In this document: piece after piece, positions 1-5,727 of the stretch
Position numbering within the stretch: the stretch's first letter is position 1
How the letters are laid out: every line of letters begins with the position of its first letter
Assembly: GCA_003193815.1 (NCBI GenBank)
Contig: PSPB01000025.1
Span: forward strand, 1 to 8,378
From: Methanobacteriota archaeon
Lineage (GTDB): Archaea; Thermoplasmatota; Poseidoniia; MGIII; CG-Epi1
Reading direction: 5' to 3'
DNA: 8,378 bases
Program-made: the position numbers and the translations under genes
The notes under the pieces: model-generated
Told to the model about the DNA's origin: nothing
The model's input: only the letters and a program-made list of their open reading frames with translations
Databases searched by the model: none

Positions 1-956
1 GACATCGAGCCGTGGTGCGCCGCCAGCTTCTCGATGCCGCGCTCCTTCAATTGCAGCGCGACCGACTCGGTGCCGGCGCGGGTGTTGGTGAAAATCAGCG
101 TCGTGCGGTGGTCTGTCACGAGGTCGGCCAGCAGGTCATACATGCGCGAATTGATGACCTCGGTCGAGTGCTGCGTCAGGTCGTCGACCGGGCAGAGCAC
201 GCGCAGGTCGAGGTGCTTGCGCTCCTTGACGTCGACGATGTTGACCGGCCGCGGCTTGCCGCGCGACCAGCCGCCGAGGTAGTGCGCGATTTCCTCAATC
301 GGCGCCTGCGTCGCCGAGAGGCCGATGCGCACCGGGTCGCGGTCGAGCAGGTGCACCAGCCGTTCGACCGAGAGTGAGAGGTGCGTGCCGCGCTTGTTGT
401 TGGCGAGGTCGTGGATTTCGTCGAGGATGATGTAGCGCACCGAACGAAAATGTTCGCGGAACTTCTTCGACGAGAGCAGCAGCCCCAACGATTCGGGAGT
501 GGTAATCAGGATGTGCGGCGGCTTGCGCACCATCTTGGCGCGGTCGGAGAGCGAAGTGTCGCCGCTACGCACCGCCACTTTCACCGCCGGGAACTCCCAG
601 CCCCGCTCGGCAGCCAGCGCCTCCATCTCCGCCAGCGGCTGCTTCAGGTTGCGGTCGATGTCGTTCGCCAGCGCCTTGAGCGGTGAGATGTAGAGCGCCT
701 GTACCCCATCCTCCAGCTCGCCGACGGCAGCACGGCGGAACAGGTCGTTCAGGATGCTCAGGAAGGCGGTGAGTGTCTTGCCCGAGCCGGTGGGCGAGGA
801 GACCAGCACGTTCTTCCCGGCGTGAATCAGCGGCACCGCCATCGCCTGCGGCGGCGTCAGGTCGGCGAAGCGGCCGCCGAACCATTCGCTGATGAGCGGT
901 TCGAAATCGGCCAGCACTTCAGCCTTGCTTTTCCTTTCCTTTACGTACTTTACCAT
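1..956 (-). CDS. Lhr-type superfamily 2 ATP-dependent helicase, N-terminal part (C-terminus beyond window)
   Basis: My translation from the ATG at 956 runs open for 318 codons to the left edge, so only the first RecA domain and the start of the second are present; full Lhr proteins are usually over 800 residues. Visible helicase motifs are a Q-motif-like TPPQ at about 34-37, Walker A SPTGSGKT at 54-61, motif Ia SPLKAL at 91-96, motif Ib TTPESL at 152-157, motif II DEIH at 179-182, motif III SAT at 214-216, and motif IV LIFTNTR at 287-293. DEIH together with the PLKAL and TPESL wording is typical of the Lhr family, which unwinds DNA or DNA-RNA hybrids with 3'-5' polarity and acts in repair or RNA transactions. 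The gene is divergent from the tRNA at 1054. No clear Shine-Dalgarno sequence precedes the start. Another Ski2-like helicase is possible but less likely; the family call is strong, the exact Lhr subfamily is not resolved. Confidence 0.9.
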   Translation of the reverse strand, partial: MVKYVKERKSKAEVLADFEPLISEWFGGRFADLTPPQAMAVPLIHAGKNVLVSSPTGSGKTLTAFLSILNDLFRRAAVGELEDGVQALYISPLKALANDIDRNLKQPLAEMEALAAERGWEFPAVKVAVRSGDTSLSDRAKMVRKPPHILITTPESLGLLLSSKKFREHFRSVRYIILDEIHDLANNKRGTHLSLSVERLVHLLDRDPVRIGLSATQAPIEEIAHYLGGWSRGKPRPVNIVDVKERKHLDLRVLCPVDDLTQHSTEVINSRMYDLLADLVTDHRTTLIFTNTRAGTESVALQLKERGIEKLAAHHGSM

Positions 957-1024
957 GGTTCGGGAAACATTATTCGCCGGGGCAGCAGCGAAGGGTGTAA
1001 TAGACTTCCGGCGGAGCCAAAACC

Positions 1025-1030
1025 TAATTA
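1025..1030 (+). promoter_or_regulatory. TATA-like box upstream of tRNA-Thr
   Basis: The AT-only hexamer TAATTA is centred about 26 bp before the first tRNA base, the spacing expected for an archaeal TATA box when transcription starts at or near the mature 5' end. It stands out in a GC-rich surrounding. No separate BRE can be confirmed. Confidence 0.35.
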
Positions 1031-1053
1031 CCGTAGGACTGTCGCGCCGCCGG

Positions 1054-1128
1054 GCCACCGTGGCTTAGGGGTATAGCGGCGCATTGGTAATGCGCAGGTC
1101 GCGAGTTCAATTCTCGCCGGTGGCTCCA
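1054..1128 (+). tRNA. tRNA-Thr (anticodon GGT), CCA encoded
   Basis: A complete cloverleaf can be folded by eye. The acceptor stem is GCCACCG (1054-1060) paired perfectly with CGGTGGC (1118-1124). A short D arm lies at 1063-1077. The anticodon stem GCGCA/TGCGC encloses the loop TTGGTAA at 1084-1090, giving anticodon GGT at 1086-1088. A 5-nt variable loop AGGTC is followed by the T arm GCGAG/CTCGC with loop TTCAATT. Discriminator T1125 is followed by an encoded CCA (1126-1128). U73 is usual for archaeal tRNA-Thr. There is no intron. The gene reads ACC/ACU codons. It sits between the divergent Lhr-type helicase gene and the convergent fibrillarin gene. Confidence 0.96.
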
Positions 1129-1134
1129 TGCCCC
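1092..1134 (+). repeat. Direct repeat copy 1 (3' part of tRNA-Thr plus 6 nt beyond CCA)
   Basis: This 43-bp stretch covers the 3' strand of the anticodon stem, the variable loop, the T arm, the acceptor 3' strand, CCA and the flanking TGCCCC. It recurs at 1193-1235 with an exact offset of 101 bp and only two mismatches (T1099/C1200 and C1117/T1218), without gaps. Because the match continues past the mature tRNA end, the duplication is of DNA and not merely convergent tRNA sequence. Confidence 0.9.
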
Positions 1135-1178
1135 ATGTTTCGGGAATTGAACAATCTTATGGTCGCGAGCCCGCCGTC

Positions 1179-1229
1179 GGCGCCAGCCGGCGGCGCAGGC
1201 CGCGAGTTCAATTCTCGTCGGTGGCTCCA
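1179..1229 (+). pseudogene. tRNA 3'-half remnant (tRNA-Thr-like, no 5' half)
   Basis: Aligned without gaps at +101 to the intact tRNA-Thr, this stretch has an anticodon-like hairpin (GCGCC 1180-1184 with GGCGC 1192-1196 around the 7-nt loop AGCCGGC), a variable loop AGGCC, a T arm GCGAG/CTCGT with TTCAATT, an acceptor 3' strand CGGTGGC (1219-1225) and TCCA. The matching 5' acceptor GCCACCG and a D arm are not found at 1129-1178, and loop position 33 would be G instead of the universal U. It is therefore most likely a partial duplicate or decayed tRNA. A 3' half needing a partner from elsewhere (split tRNA) cannot be excluded. Confidence 0.6.
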
Positions 1230-1235
1230 TGCCCC
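1193..1235 (+). repeat. Direct repeat copy 2 (duplicated tRNA-Thr 3' end)
   Basis: Second copy of the 43-bp repeat at 1092-1134 (41 of 43 positions identical). The two copies are separated by 58 bp of different sequence. The arrangement, a tRNA whose 3' end is repeated just downstream, resembles attachment-site duplications left by integrases that target tRNA genes, although the interval here is far too short to hold an element. Confidence 0.85.
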
Positions 1236-1327
1236 CGGAGAGGGAGGTTTGCTCTAACGGCCGTACCTGTCAGAGAGCAGCACGTCGTGGATTGCTTCCG
1301 CTACGGCGAAATCAACGCGATGAGTCG

Positions 1328-1912
1328 CTAACCCTCAACCCAGAACGCCGCGTGTCCCTTCGCCCAGCGCGAGATGTCGCTGCGCTCAACCGTCGCGAAC
1401 GCAGCGCGCAGCTCCGTCTCCGCCTCGTCGAGCACTGCCTGCGGGGCGCCGCCGCGGATTCCGGGTGCCTTGAGCATCAGCAGCCCCTGCCGCGGGCGGT
1501 ATGTGTCCCAGTTGCGGCGGAAGATGGCGAGCTGGTCGCGCTGCGCGACGTCTTGGTAGAGGAAGTCGCAGCCTTTGGCTTGCGGCGCATACCGCGCGGG
1601 GAAGTGGGCGTCGGCCAGCACCGGCAGTAGGTTGCGGTAGCGCTCCGCCACCGGCAACAGCTCGGCCATCGCAGTCGGCGAGATTTCGACCGCGGCGACC
1701 CTGCCTTGGGGGCAGAGGTCGCCGACGTGCGCGACGGTCGTTCCTTCGGCGGCGCCGAGATAGAGCACGCGTGCGTCGGGCGCCAGTGGCCACTCGCGGC
1801 CACTGGCACGCAGCCACGCCGCCAGCTTGCTGCGATACGGATTCCAGTCGCGCCAGCCGGTCGCGCCACGCGTCTGTAGTCGCCCGCGGCGGGTGCGCAG
1901 ATGCTCGCTCAC
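1328..1912 (-). CDS. flpA: Fibrillarin-like rRNA/tRNA 2'-O-methyltransferase
   Basis: In archaea, fibrillarin uses S-adenosylmethionine to 2'-O-methylate rRNA and tRNA within C/D-box RNPs containing L7Ae and Nop5. From the GTG at 1912 the product has 194 residues. The family signatures appear in order: WRDWNPYRSKLAAWL at 20-34, SAM-binding motif I VLYLGAAEGTTVAHVGDL at 49-66, VAAVEIS with the acidic ribose ligand at 72-78, LADAHFP at 99-105, DFLYQDVAQ at 116-124 and LMLKAPG at 145-151. The GTG at 1912 is chosen because it forms a GTGA overlap with the topoisomerase stop codon, a typical coupled arrangement; an in-frame GTG at 1933 would add seven mostly arginine residues and overlap more. The protein lacks roughly the first 20-40 residues of the N-terminal beta domain seen in many FlpA proteins (about 210-230 residues). 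No nop5 lies next to it in this window. Confidence 0.93.
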   Translation of the reverse strand: MSEHLRTRRGRLQTRGATGWRDWNPYRSKLAAWLRASGREWPLAPDARVLYLGAAEGTTVAHVGDLCPQGRVAAVEISPTAMAELLPVAERYRNLLPVLADAHFPARYAPQAKGCDFLYQDVAQRDQLAIFRRNWDTYRPRQGLLMLKAPGIRGGAPQAVLDEAETELRAAFATVERSDISRWAKGHAAFWVEG

Positions 1913-3954
1913 GCGGCGGCGACGCCGGTCCACGGCTCGGCGCCGATAACGTGCGATGAGTCAATGCCTTCGACCCACAGCTCGAGGCCGTCGAAGCTGC
2001 GGCGGCTGCCGTCGGGGATGCGGAAGCGGTAGGTGGTCGATTCGGTCGTCGGCAGCCCGACCGACCAGATGACCTGCCCTCCCTCGCGGCGGCCCGGCCG
2101 CGGCTCGGCGTCGCGGATTTCGTGGTCCGGGACTTCCACCCGCAGCTTGAAGTTGGCCGAGCGCAGCCGGTAGTTGGTGACCCGCACGGCGATTTCGATG
2201 CCCTTGTCGGAGAATTCGATTTCTTCCTCAATCCAGACTATGTCCATAATGCGCGCCACCACCTTGTCGAGGTTCGGCACCGGTTCGCCGACGACGCGCG
2301 CCGCGCGCTCGGCCATCGCCGGCAGCACTTTCTGTACCAGCTCGAACTTCTCGCCCAGCTTGGCGCGCTTCTTCTGCTTTTTCAGGTGCCGCGCCAGCGT
2401 CTTTGCGTTAGCGCGCAGCGCCAGCTTGATTTCGCGCCCGATTTCGGGGATGTCGGCGACCGCCTCTTTCGCCTCCGACGTAAAGGGAATATTGGTCGCG
2501 GCGACATGCACCAGGATTAGTGCGGGGCCATTCGGGGTCCCTTTGCCGCCGCGCTGGTCGAGGCCGTAGTTGCGCCAGTTGATGCCCTGCACCGCCTTGG
2601 TGATGGCGCAGCCGCCCGCCTGGTAGAGCAGCGGCACGCGGTTCGCAAAGCGCAGGATTTGCACCGGTTCGTCGCGCGGCAGATTGCCGCCGAAAACCAT
2701 CCCGACCTCGACCAGGAACGGCGTGCCCGCGAAGACCGCCGGCGCGCGGCTGACCGGAGTGGTGTAGTAGTCGGGCCGCAGCTCTTCCAGCACCTGCTTG
2801 AGGCCGAGCTTGATGAGCTGCGGGCCGATTGGCACGAGCACTTTGCTGGTGGGCGAGCGGATGGAGGTCGTCTGAAACGCCTCGCGCAGCGCTAGCGCCT
2901 CGGCACGCGTGATGTCCTGCGGCCGCACGACGGGGTCGAGCGCCGCCCGCGCGAGCACGTTCTCGATGGTGCGTTTGCCCATCGACGAAAATTCCTGCTG
3001 CAGGAAGAGCCCCAGCTGGTGCTGGCTGGCGTGGTGCGCCATCCGCAGCAGTTGCCCCAGCTCGACGCCGTGCGGGTGCGGCTTGATGCCCTCCTGCGGT
3101 AGCTGTGGCAGCTCGTCCGAGGCGCGGTCGAAGCGCATCACCTCGCCGGCGGGGTCGGTGAAGCTGATAGTGGCGTGCGGGTTGACAATCGAGGTCGTGC
3201 GCAAGTATTCGCGCACCGACTGGCGGCCCGCCTGATACCTGCCCTTGAGGCTGAAGACGACGCGGGTGCCGTGTTCCTTCTCGGCCTGCAGTCCTTCCTC
3301 GTCGGGCGGCAGCCGCCACACCAGCTGCTCGCTGCGGTCGATGATGCCGCAATTGTTGCGCGAGTCGAGCTTGAGTATCACTTTCTCGGCGAGGTGGTCA
3401 ATCGAGATGCGCGAGGTGATTTCCGCCGGCCGGCCGGTCGTCAGCTGGCCATACATGATTGCCGCAGAAATGCCGATGCCCTGCTGGCCGCGCGACTGCT
3501 TGCCGCTGCCGAAACGCGAGCCGTAGAGCAGCCGGCCGAAAACCATCGGAATCTGCTCCTTCAGGATGCCGGGGCCGTTGTCCTCGACGCTGATGCGCAG
3601 CTCGTCGCGCCCGAGCGACTCGAGCGCGACGTGCACCTCGGGCAGGATGGAGGCCTGCTCGCACGCGTCGAGCGCGTTGTCGACCGCCTCCTTTACGGCG
3701 GTGATGAGCGAGTGGGTCGGGTTGTCGAAGCCGAGGATGTGGCGGTTCTGCTCGAAGAACTCCGAGATGGGAATGTCGCGCTGTTCCTCCGCCAGATCAT
3801 GCGCCCGCGTGCGCTTCGGCTTCTTGCGCGGCGCGGGCGGCTCCGCTTCCGCAGCCGGCTGCGGCTCTTCGGGAGCAGCCGCTGGAGCTTCCGCGACCAC
3901 CGCTTCGGCCGCGTCGTCGTCACGCGCGCTCCCATCGAGCGTCGTCTGCCCCAT
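1909..3954 (-). CDS. top6B: Type IIB DNA topoisomerase VI, subunit B
   Basis: This is the ATPase subunit of the A2B2 enzyme that relaxes and decatenates DNA by passing one duplex through a double-strand break. The 681-residue product begins with an Asp/Glu/Ala/Pro-rich segment (about 1-45) and a basic patch RKKPKRTR (43-50). The GHKL ATPase fold follows, with N-box KEAVDNALDAC at 88-98, G1 DNGPGI at 125-130, G2 GQQGIGISAA at 156-165 and GTRVVFSL at 229-236. Next come a probable helix-two-turn-helix region (about 290-370), a transducer domain with NWRNYGL (459-465) and PFTSEAKEAVADIPEI (490-505), and a C-terminal Ig-like extension (about 580-681). The ATG at 3954 is preferred to an upstream TTG at 3966 that adds only four residues. 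The gene starts 24 nt after the aconitase-X stop and overlaps flpA by 4 nt. The catalytic partner gene top6A, often adjacent in archaea, is not in this window. Confidence 0.95.
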   Translation of the reverse strand: MGQTTLDGSARDDDAAEAVVAEAPAAAPEEPQPAAEAEPPAPRKKPKRTRAHDLAEEQRDIPISEFFEQNRHILGFDNPTHSLITAVKEAVDNALDACEQASILPEVHVALESLGRDELRISVEDNGPGILKEQIPMVFGRLLYGSRFGSGKQSRGQQGIGISAAIMYGQLTTGRPAEITSRISIDHLAEKVILKLDSRNNCGIIDRSEQLVWRLPPDEEGLQAEKEHGTRVVFSLKGRYQAGRQSVREYLRTTSIVNPHATISFTDPAGEVMRFDRASDELPQLPQEGIKPHPHGVELGQLLRMAHHASQHQLGLFLQQEFSSMGKRTIENVLARAALDPVVRPQDITRAEALALREAFQTTSIRSPTSKVLVPIGPQLIKLGLKQVLEELRPDYYTTPVSRAPAVFAGTPFLVEVGMVFGGNLPRDEPVQILRFANRVPLLYQAGGCAITKAVQGINWRNYGLDQRGGKGTPNGPALILVHVAATNIPFTSEAKEAVADIPEIGREIKLALRANAKTLARHLKKQKKRAKLGEKFELVQKVLPAMAERAARVVGEPVPNLDKVVARIMDIVWIEEEIEFSDKGIEIAVRVTNYRLRSANFKLRVEVPDHEIRDAEPRPGRREGGQVIWSVGLPTTESTTYRFRIPDGSRRSFDGLELWVEGIDSSHVIGAEPWTGVAAA

Positions 3955-3978
3955 GCGCCGGCCCAAGCCGCGGCGGGA

Positions 3979-5688
3979 TTAAGCCTTGAGCCCGCGCGCG
4001 AGCACTTCCAGCGCCACGGCGCCGTCGCGCAATTCCAGCCGCACACGGTCGCCGCTGTTGAGCGCGAGACAGGGGTCGGCGTCGAATGAGTGCGCGTACG
4101 GCACGCCGAGCAGCGAGCAGGCGGGGAGCGTCTGCTGGTCGAGCGCGGTATTCACGACCGCTAGCGGGCCGCGGTCGCGGTAGAGCAAGCCGAGCAGCAC
4201 GTAGGGCGCGACGCTCGAGCCGCTGCCGCGCGGGAAGACCAGCACCCGGCCAGCAATGCTTTGCCCGTCGAGTGGGTGCCCCGGCTCTTCGACCACGCCG
4301 GTGCGGCGATTGACGAAGCCTAGGAATGTGAGCGGCACGTCGGTGACGAGTGCCTCGCCCTCGATCACCCATGCGTCCTGCGACTCGATGCCGCTGCCGG
4401 TCAGCGAAAGCTCGCCCGCTTGCGGCGCCTTGGCCGAGCGGTGCGTCGCCGCGTGCGGCGACGCACCGCTCGAGGCACTTGCACGGCCATCGCCAGTCAG
4501 CGCCGGGTCAGCAGCGTGCGCGATACAATCGGCGAGTGGCGCGACCGAAGTCGGCATGCTGTTCAGCCCCGACTGGAGATAATGCTCCGCCTTCAGCGAG
4601 TTGGTCAGGATGTGGTTGACGCAGGCGCGGTCGTAATGCACCACCTCGGGGCAGGTGTCGCGCAACACCATCCCGCCCGCCGCCTCAATCGCGGCGACCT
4701 CGTCGCGCAGCGCGTCCCAGTGGCGCGCAGCGGTGAAGACCCAGAGCCGCCCCGCCGGGAGCGTGCGCCCACGCACCAGCTCCGCCGCCACGCGTACCTC
4801 GCCGGGCGACGCCTGCGGGCAGCCGATGACGACCAGGTCGACGCGGTGGCGCGGTGCCAGCTCCGCGTAGCGCGCTGCCAGTTCCGCGGCGGTGAAGCGC
4901 AGCGTTGCCCGGTAGTCGGCCGCGGGCGGCTCGTCGAGATAGAGCAGCGCGCAGCCGTAGTTGGCCGCCGCCGCCGAGAGCGCCTTGCGCGATTCGTGGC
5001 TTGCAGCGCCGACGCCGCGGAAGTGCGGCACCGGCCCCCACGGCAGCGCCAGCCCCGGGGGGAGTTGCTTGCCGACCCAGTCGCCCAGCACCGAGAAATC
5101 GACCGGCTCCGCCAGTTCGCACTCGACCTCGACCAGCAGGTTCGCCGCGCGGTGCTCATCGCGCAACAGCCCGTAATCGGGCGTGCAGCCGCAGATGGCC
5201 GCCGCCAGCGCCGACAGCCCGGAATCGCGGTTGGTCCGCAAACCCGTATACGAGTTGGCGTAGCAGACCGCGTTCGACTCGGCCCACGCGCCGACCCCGT
5301 CGGGGAGCGGTGCGGCGGTCGCTTCGTAGGGTGTGCAGGAGAGCGTCAGCCGCACTCCCAGCTGCGCATACGCGTCAAGGATGCGCTTCTGCCGCGCGAC
5401 GTAGTCGGCGGTCGCGCCCATCTCGCGCCAGCAGCGGCTGTCGCAGCCGGCCGAGTTGAGCGTCGTCTCGACCGCCACCCGCGCGTCGCTGCCCAGCGCT
5501 TTAAGGAAGGTAATCAACCCGTGCCCCCCTGTCAGCGGCGAGACGCCCGAGACATGCGCCGCCACGACCGGCACCAGCCGCGGCGCCTCGGCGGCGGTGC
5601 CCAGGTCGACCAGCAACCGCATCGCCATCTGCTTCGCCGCGCCGCGGTCGCCGGCGAGCATCGCCTGCTGGTCGGGGGTGAGCTTCAC
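3979..5688 (-). CDS. Aconitase X, large and swivel domains fused; probable mevalonate 5-phosphate dehydratase
   Basis: Likely an iron-sulfur dehydratase converting mevalonate 5-phosphate to trans-anhydromevalonate 5-phosphate, as shown for the two-subunit AcnX enzyme of Aeropyrum pernix. The 569-residue product starts at a GTG; MKLTPDQQAMLAGDRG is the usual AcnX N-terminus. The catalytic domain (1-392) shows AHVSG (44-48), VETTLNSAGCD (73-83), SCTPYEA (117-123), ESNAVCYANS (137-146), TNRDSGL (152-158), IGCPQAS (288-294) and DTCPEVV (344-350); C118, C290 and C346 are candidate cluster ligands. A low-complexity linker (about 393-438) leads to the swivel domain (440-565) with GEALVTDVPLTFLG (444-457), HPLDGQSI (471-478) and FPRGSGSSVAPYVLL (485-499), including the conserved serines 491-492. 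In archaea these two parts are commonly separate genes; here they are one chain. Other AcnX proteins are cis-3-hydroxyproline dehydratases, but the adjacent mevalonate kinase and UbiD genes favour the isoprenoid role. The gene follows ubiD by 39 nt. Confidence 0.88.
   Translation of the reverse strand: MKLTPDQQAMLAGDRGAAKQMAMRLLVDLGTAAEAPRLVPVVAAHVSGVSPLTGGHGLITFLKALGSDARVAVETTLNSAGCDSRCWREMGATADYVARQKRILDAYAQLGVRLTLSCTPYEATAAPLPDGVGAWAESNAVCYANSYTGLRTNRDSGLSALAAAICGCTPDYGLLRDEHRAANLLVEVECELAEPVDFSVLGDWVGKQLPPGLALPWGPVPHFRGVGAASHESRKALSAAAANYGCALLYLDEPPAADYRATLRFTAAELAARYAELAPRHRVDLVVIGCPQASPGEVRVAAELVRGRTLPAGRLWVFTAARHWDALRDEVAAIEAAGGMVLRDTCPEVVHYDRACVNHILTNSLKAEHYLQSGLNSMPTSVAPLADCIAHAADPALTGDGRASASSGASPHAATHRSAKAPQAGELSLTGSGIESQDAWVIEGEALVTDVPLTFLGFVNRRTGVVEEPGHPLDGQSIAGRVLVFPRGSGSSVAPYVLLGLLYRDRGPLAVVNTALDQQTLPACSLLGVPYAHSFDADPCLALNSGDRVRLELRDGAVALEVLARGLKA
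4435..4472. repeat. Perfect inverted repeat, 18-bp arms, 2-nt centre, inside the AcnX gene
   Basis: The arm at 4435-4452 (beginning CGAGCGGTGC) is the exact reverse complement of 4455-4472, with only GT at 4453-4454 between them. In the encoded protein it falls at residues 406-418, in the Ser/Ala/His-rich linker between the catalytic and swivel domains of the fused aconitase X. The transcript would fold into a very stable GC-rich hairpin there. No run of T follows, so it is not an obvious terminator. Confidence 0.93.
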
Positions 5689-5727
5689 GCTCGCGCAGGC
5701 TGGACTGGGGTTAAGGGATTGGGGGCG

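Noticed and set aside
957..1053. Possible small RNA or C/D-box RNA between the helicase and tRNA genes
   Set aside because: No C box (RTGATGA) with a D box (CTGA) in suitable spacing; only TATA-like words are seen.
1024..1230. Minus-strand open frame across the tRNA region (68 codons)
   Set aside because: It is the antisense of the tRNA-Thr and its duplicated 3' end; this kind of translation is a common false gene call over tRNA genes.
1251..1278. Imperfect hairpin GCTCT ... AGAGC downstream of the tRNA remnant, considered as a terminator or a further tRNA
   Set aside because: Only 5 bp of stem with an 18-nt loop, no T-run, and no cloverleaf can be built.
1386..2231. Minus-strand 281-codon frame overlapping flpA and the end of top6B
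   Set aside because: Frame-shifted reading of both real genes; low-complexity Arg/Ser/Ala product without motifs.
3175..4089. Plus-strand open frame of 304 codons opposite top6B
   Set aside because: Antisense shadow of the GHKL ATPase-coding region; composition is that of a GC-rich mirror frame and crosses the top6B-AcnX boundary.
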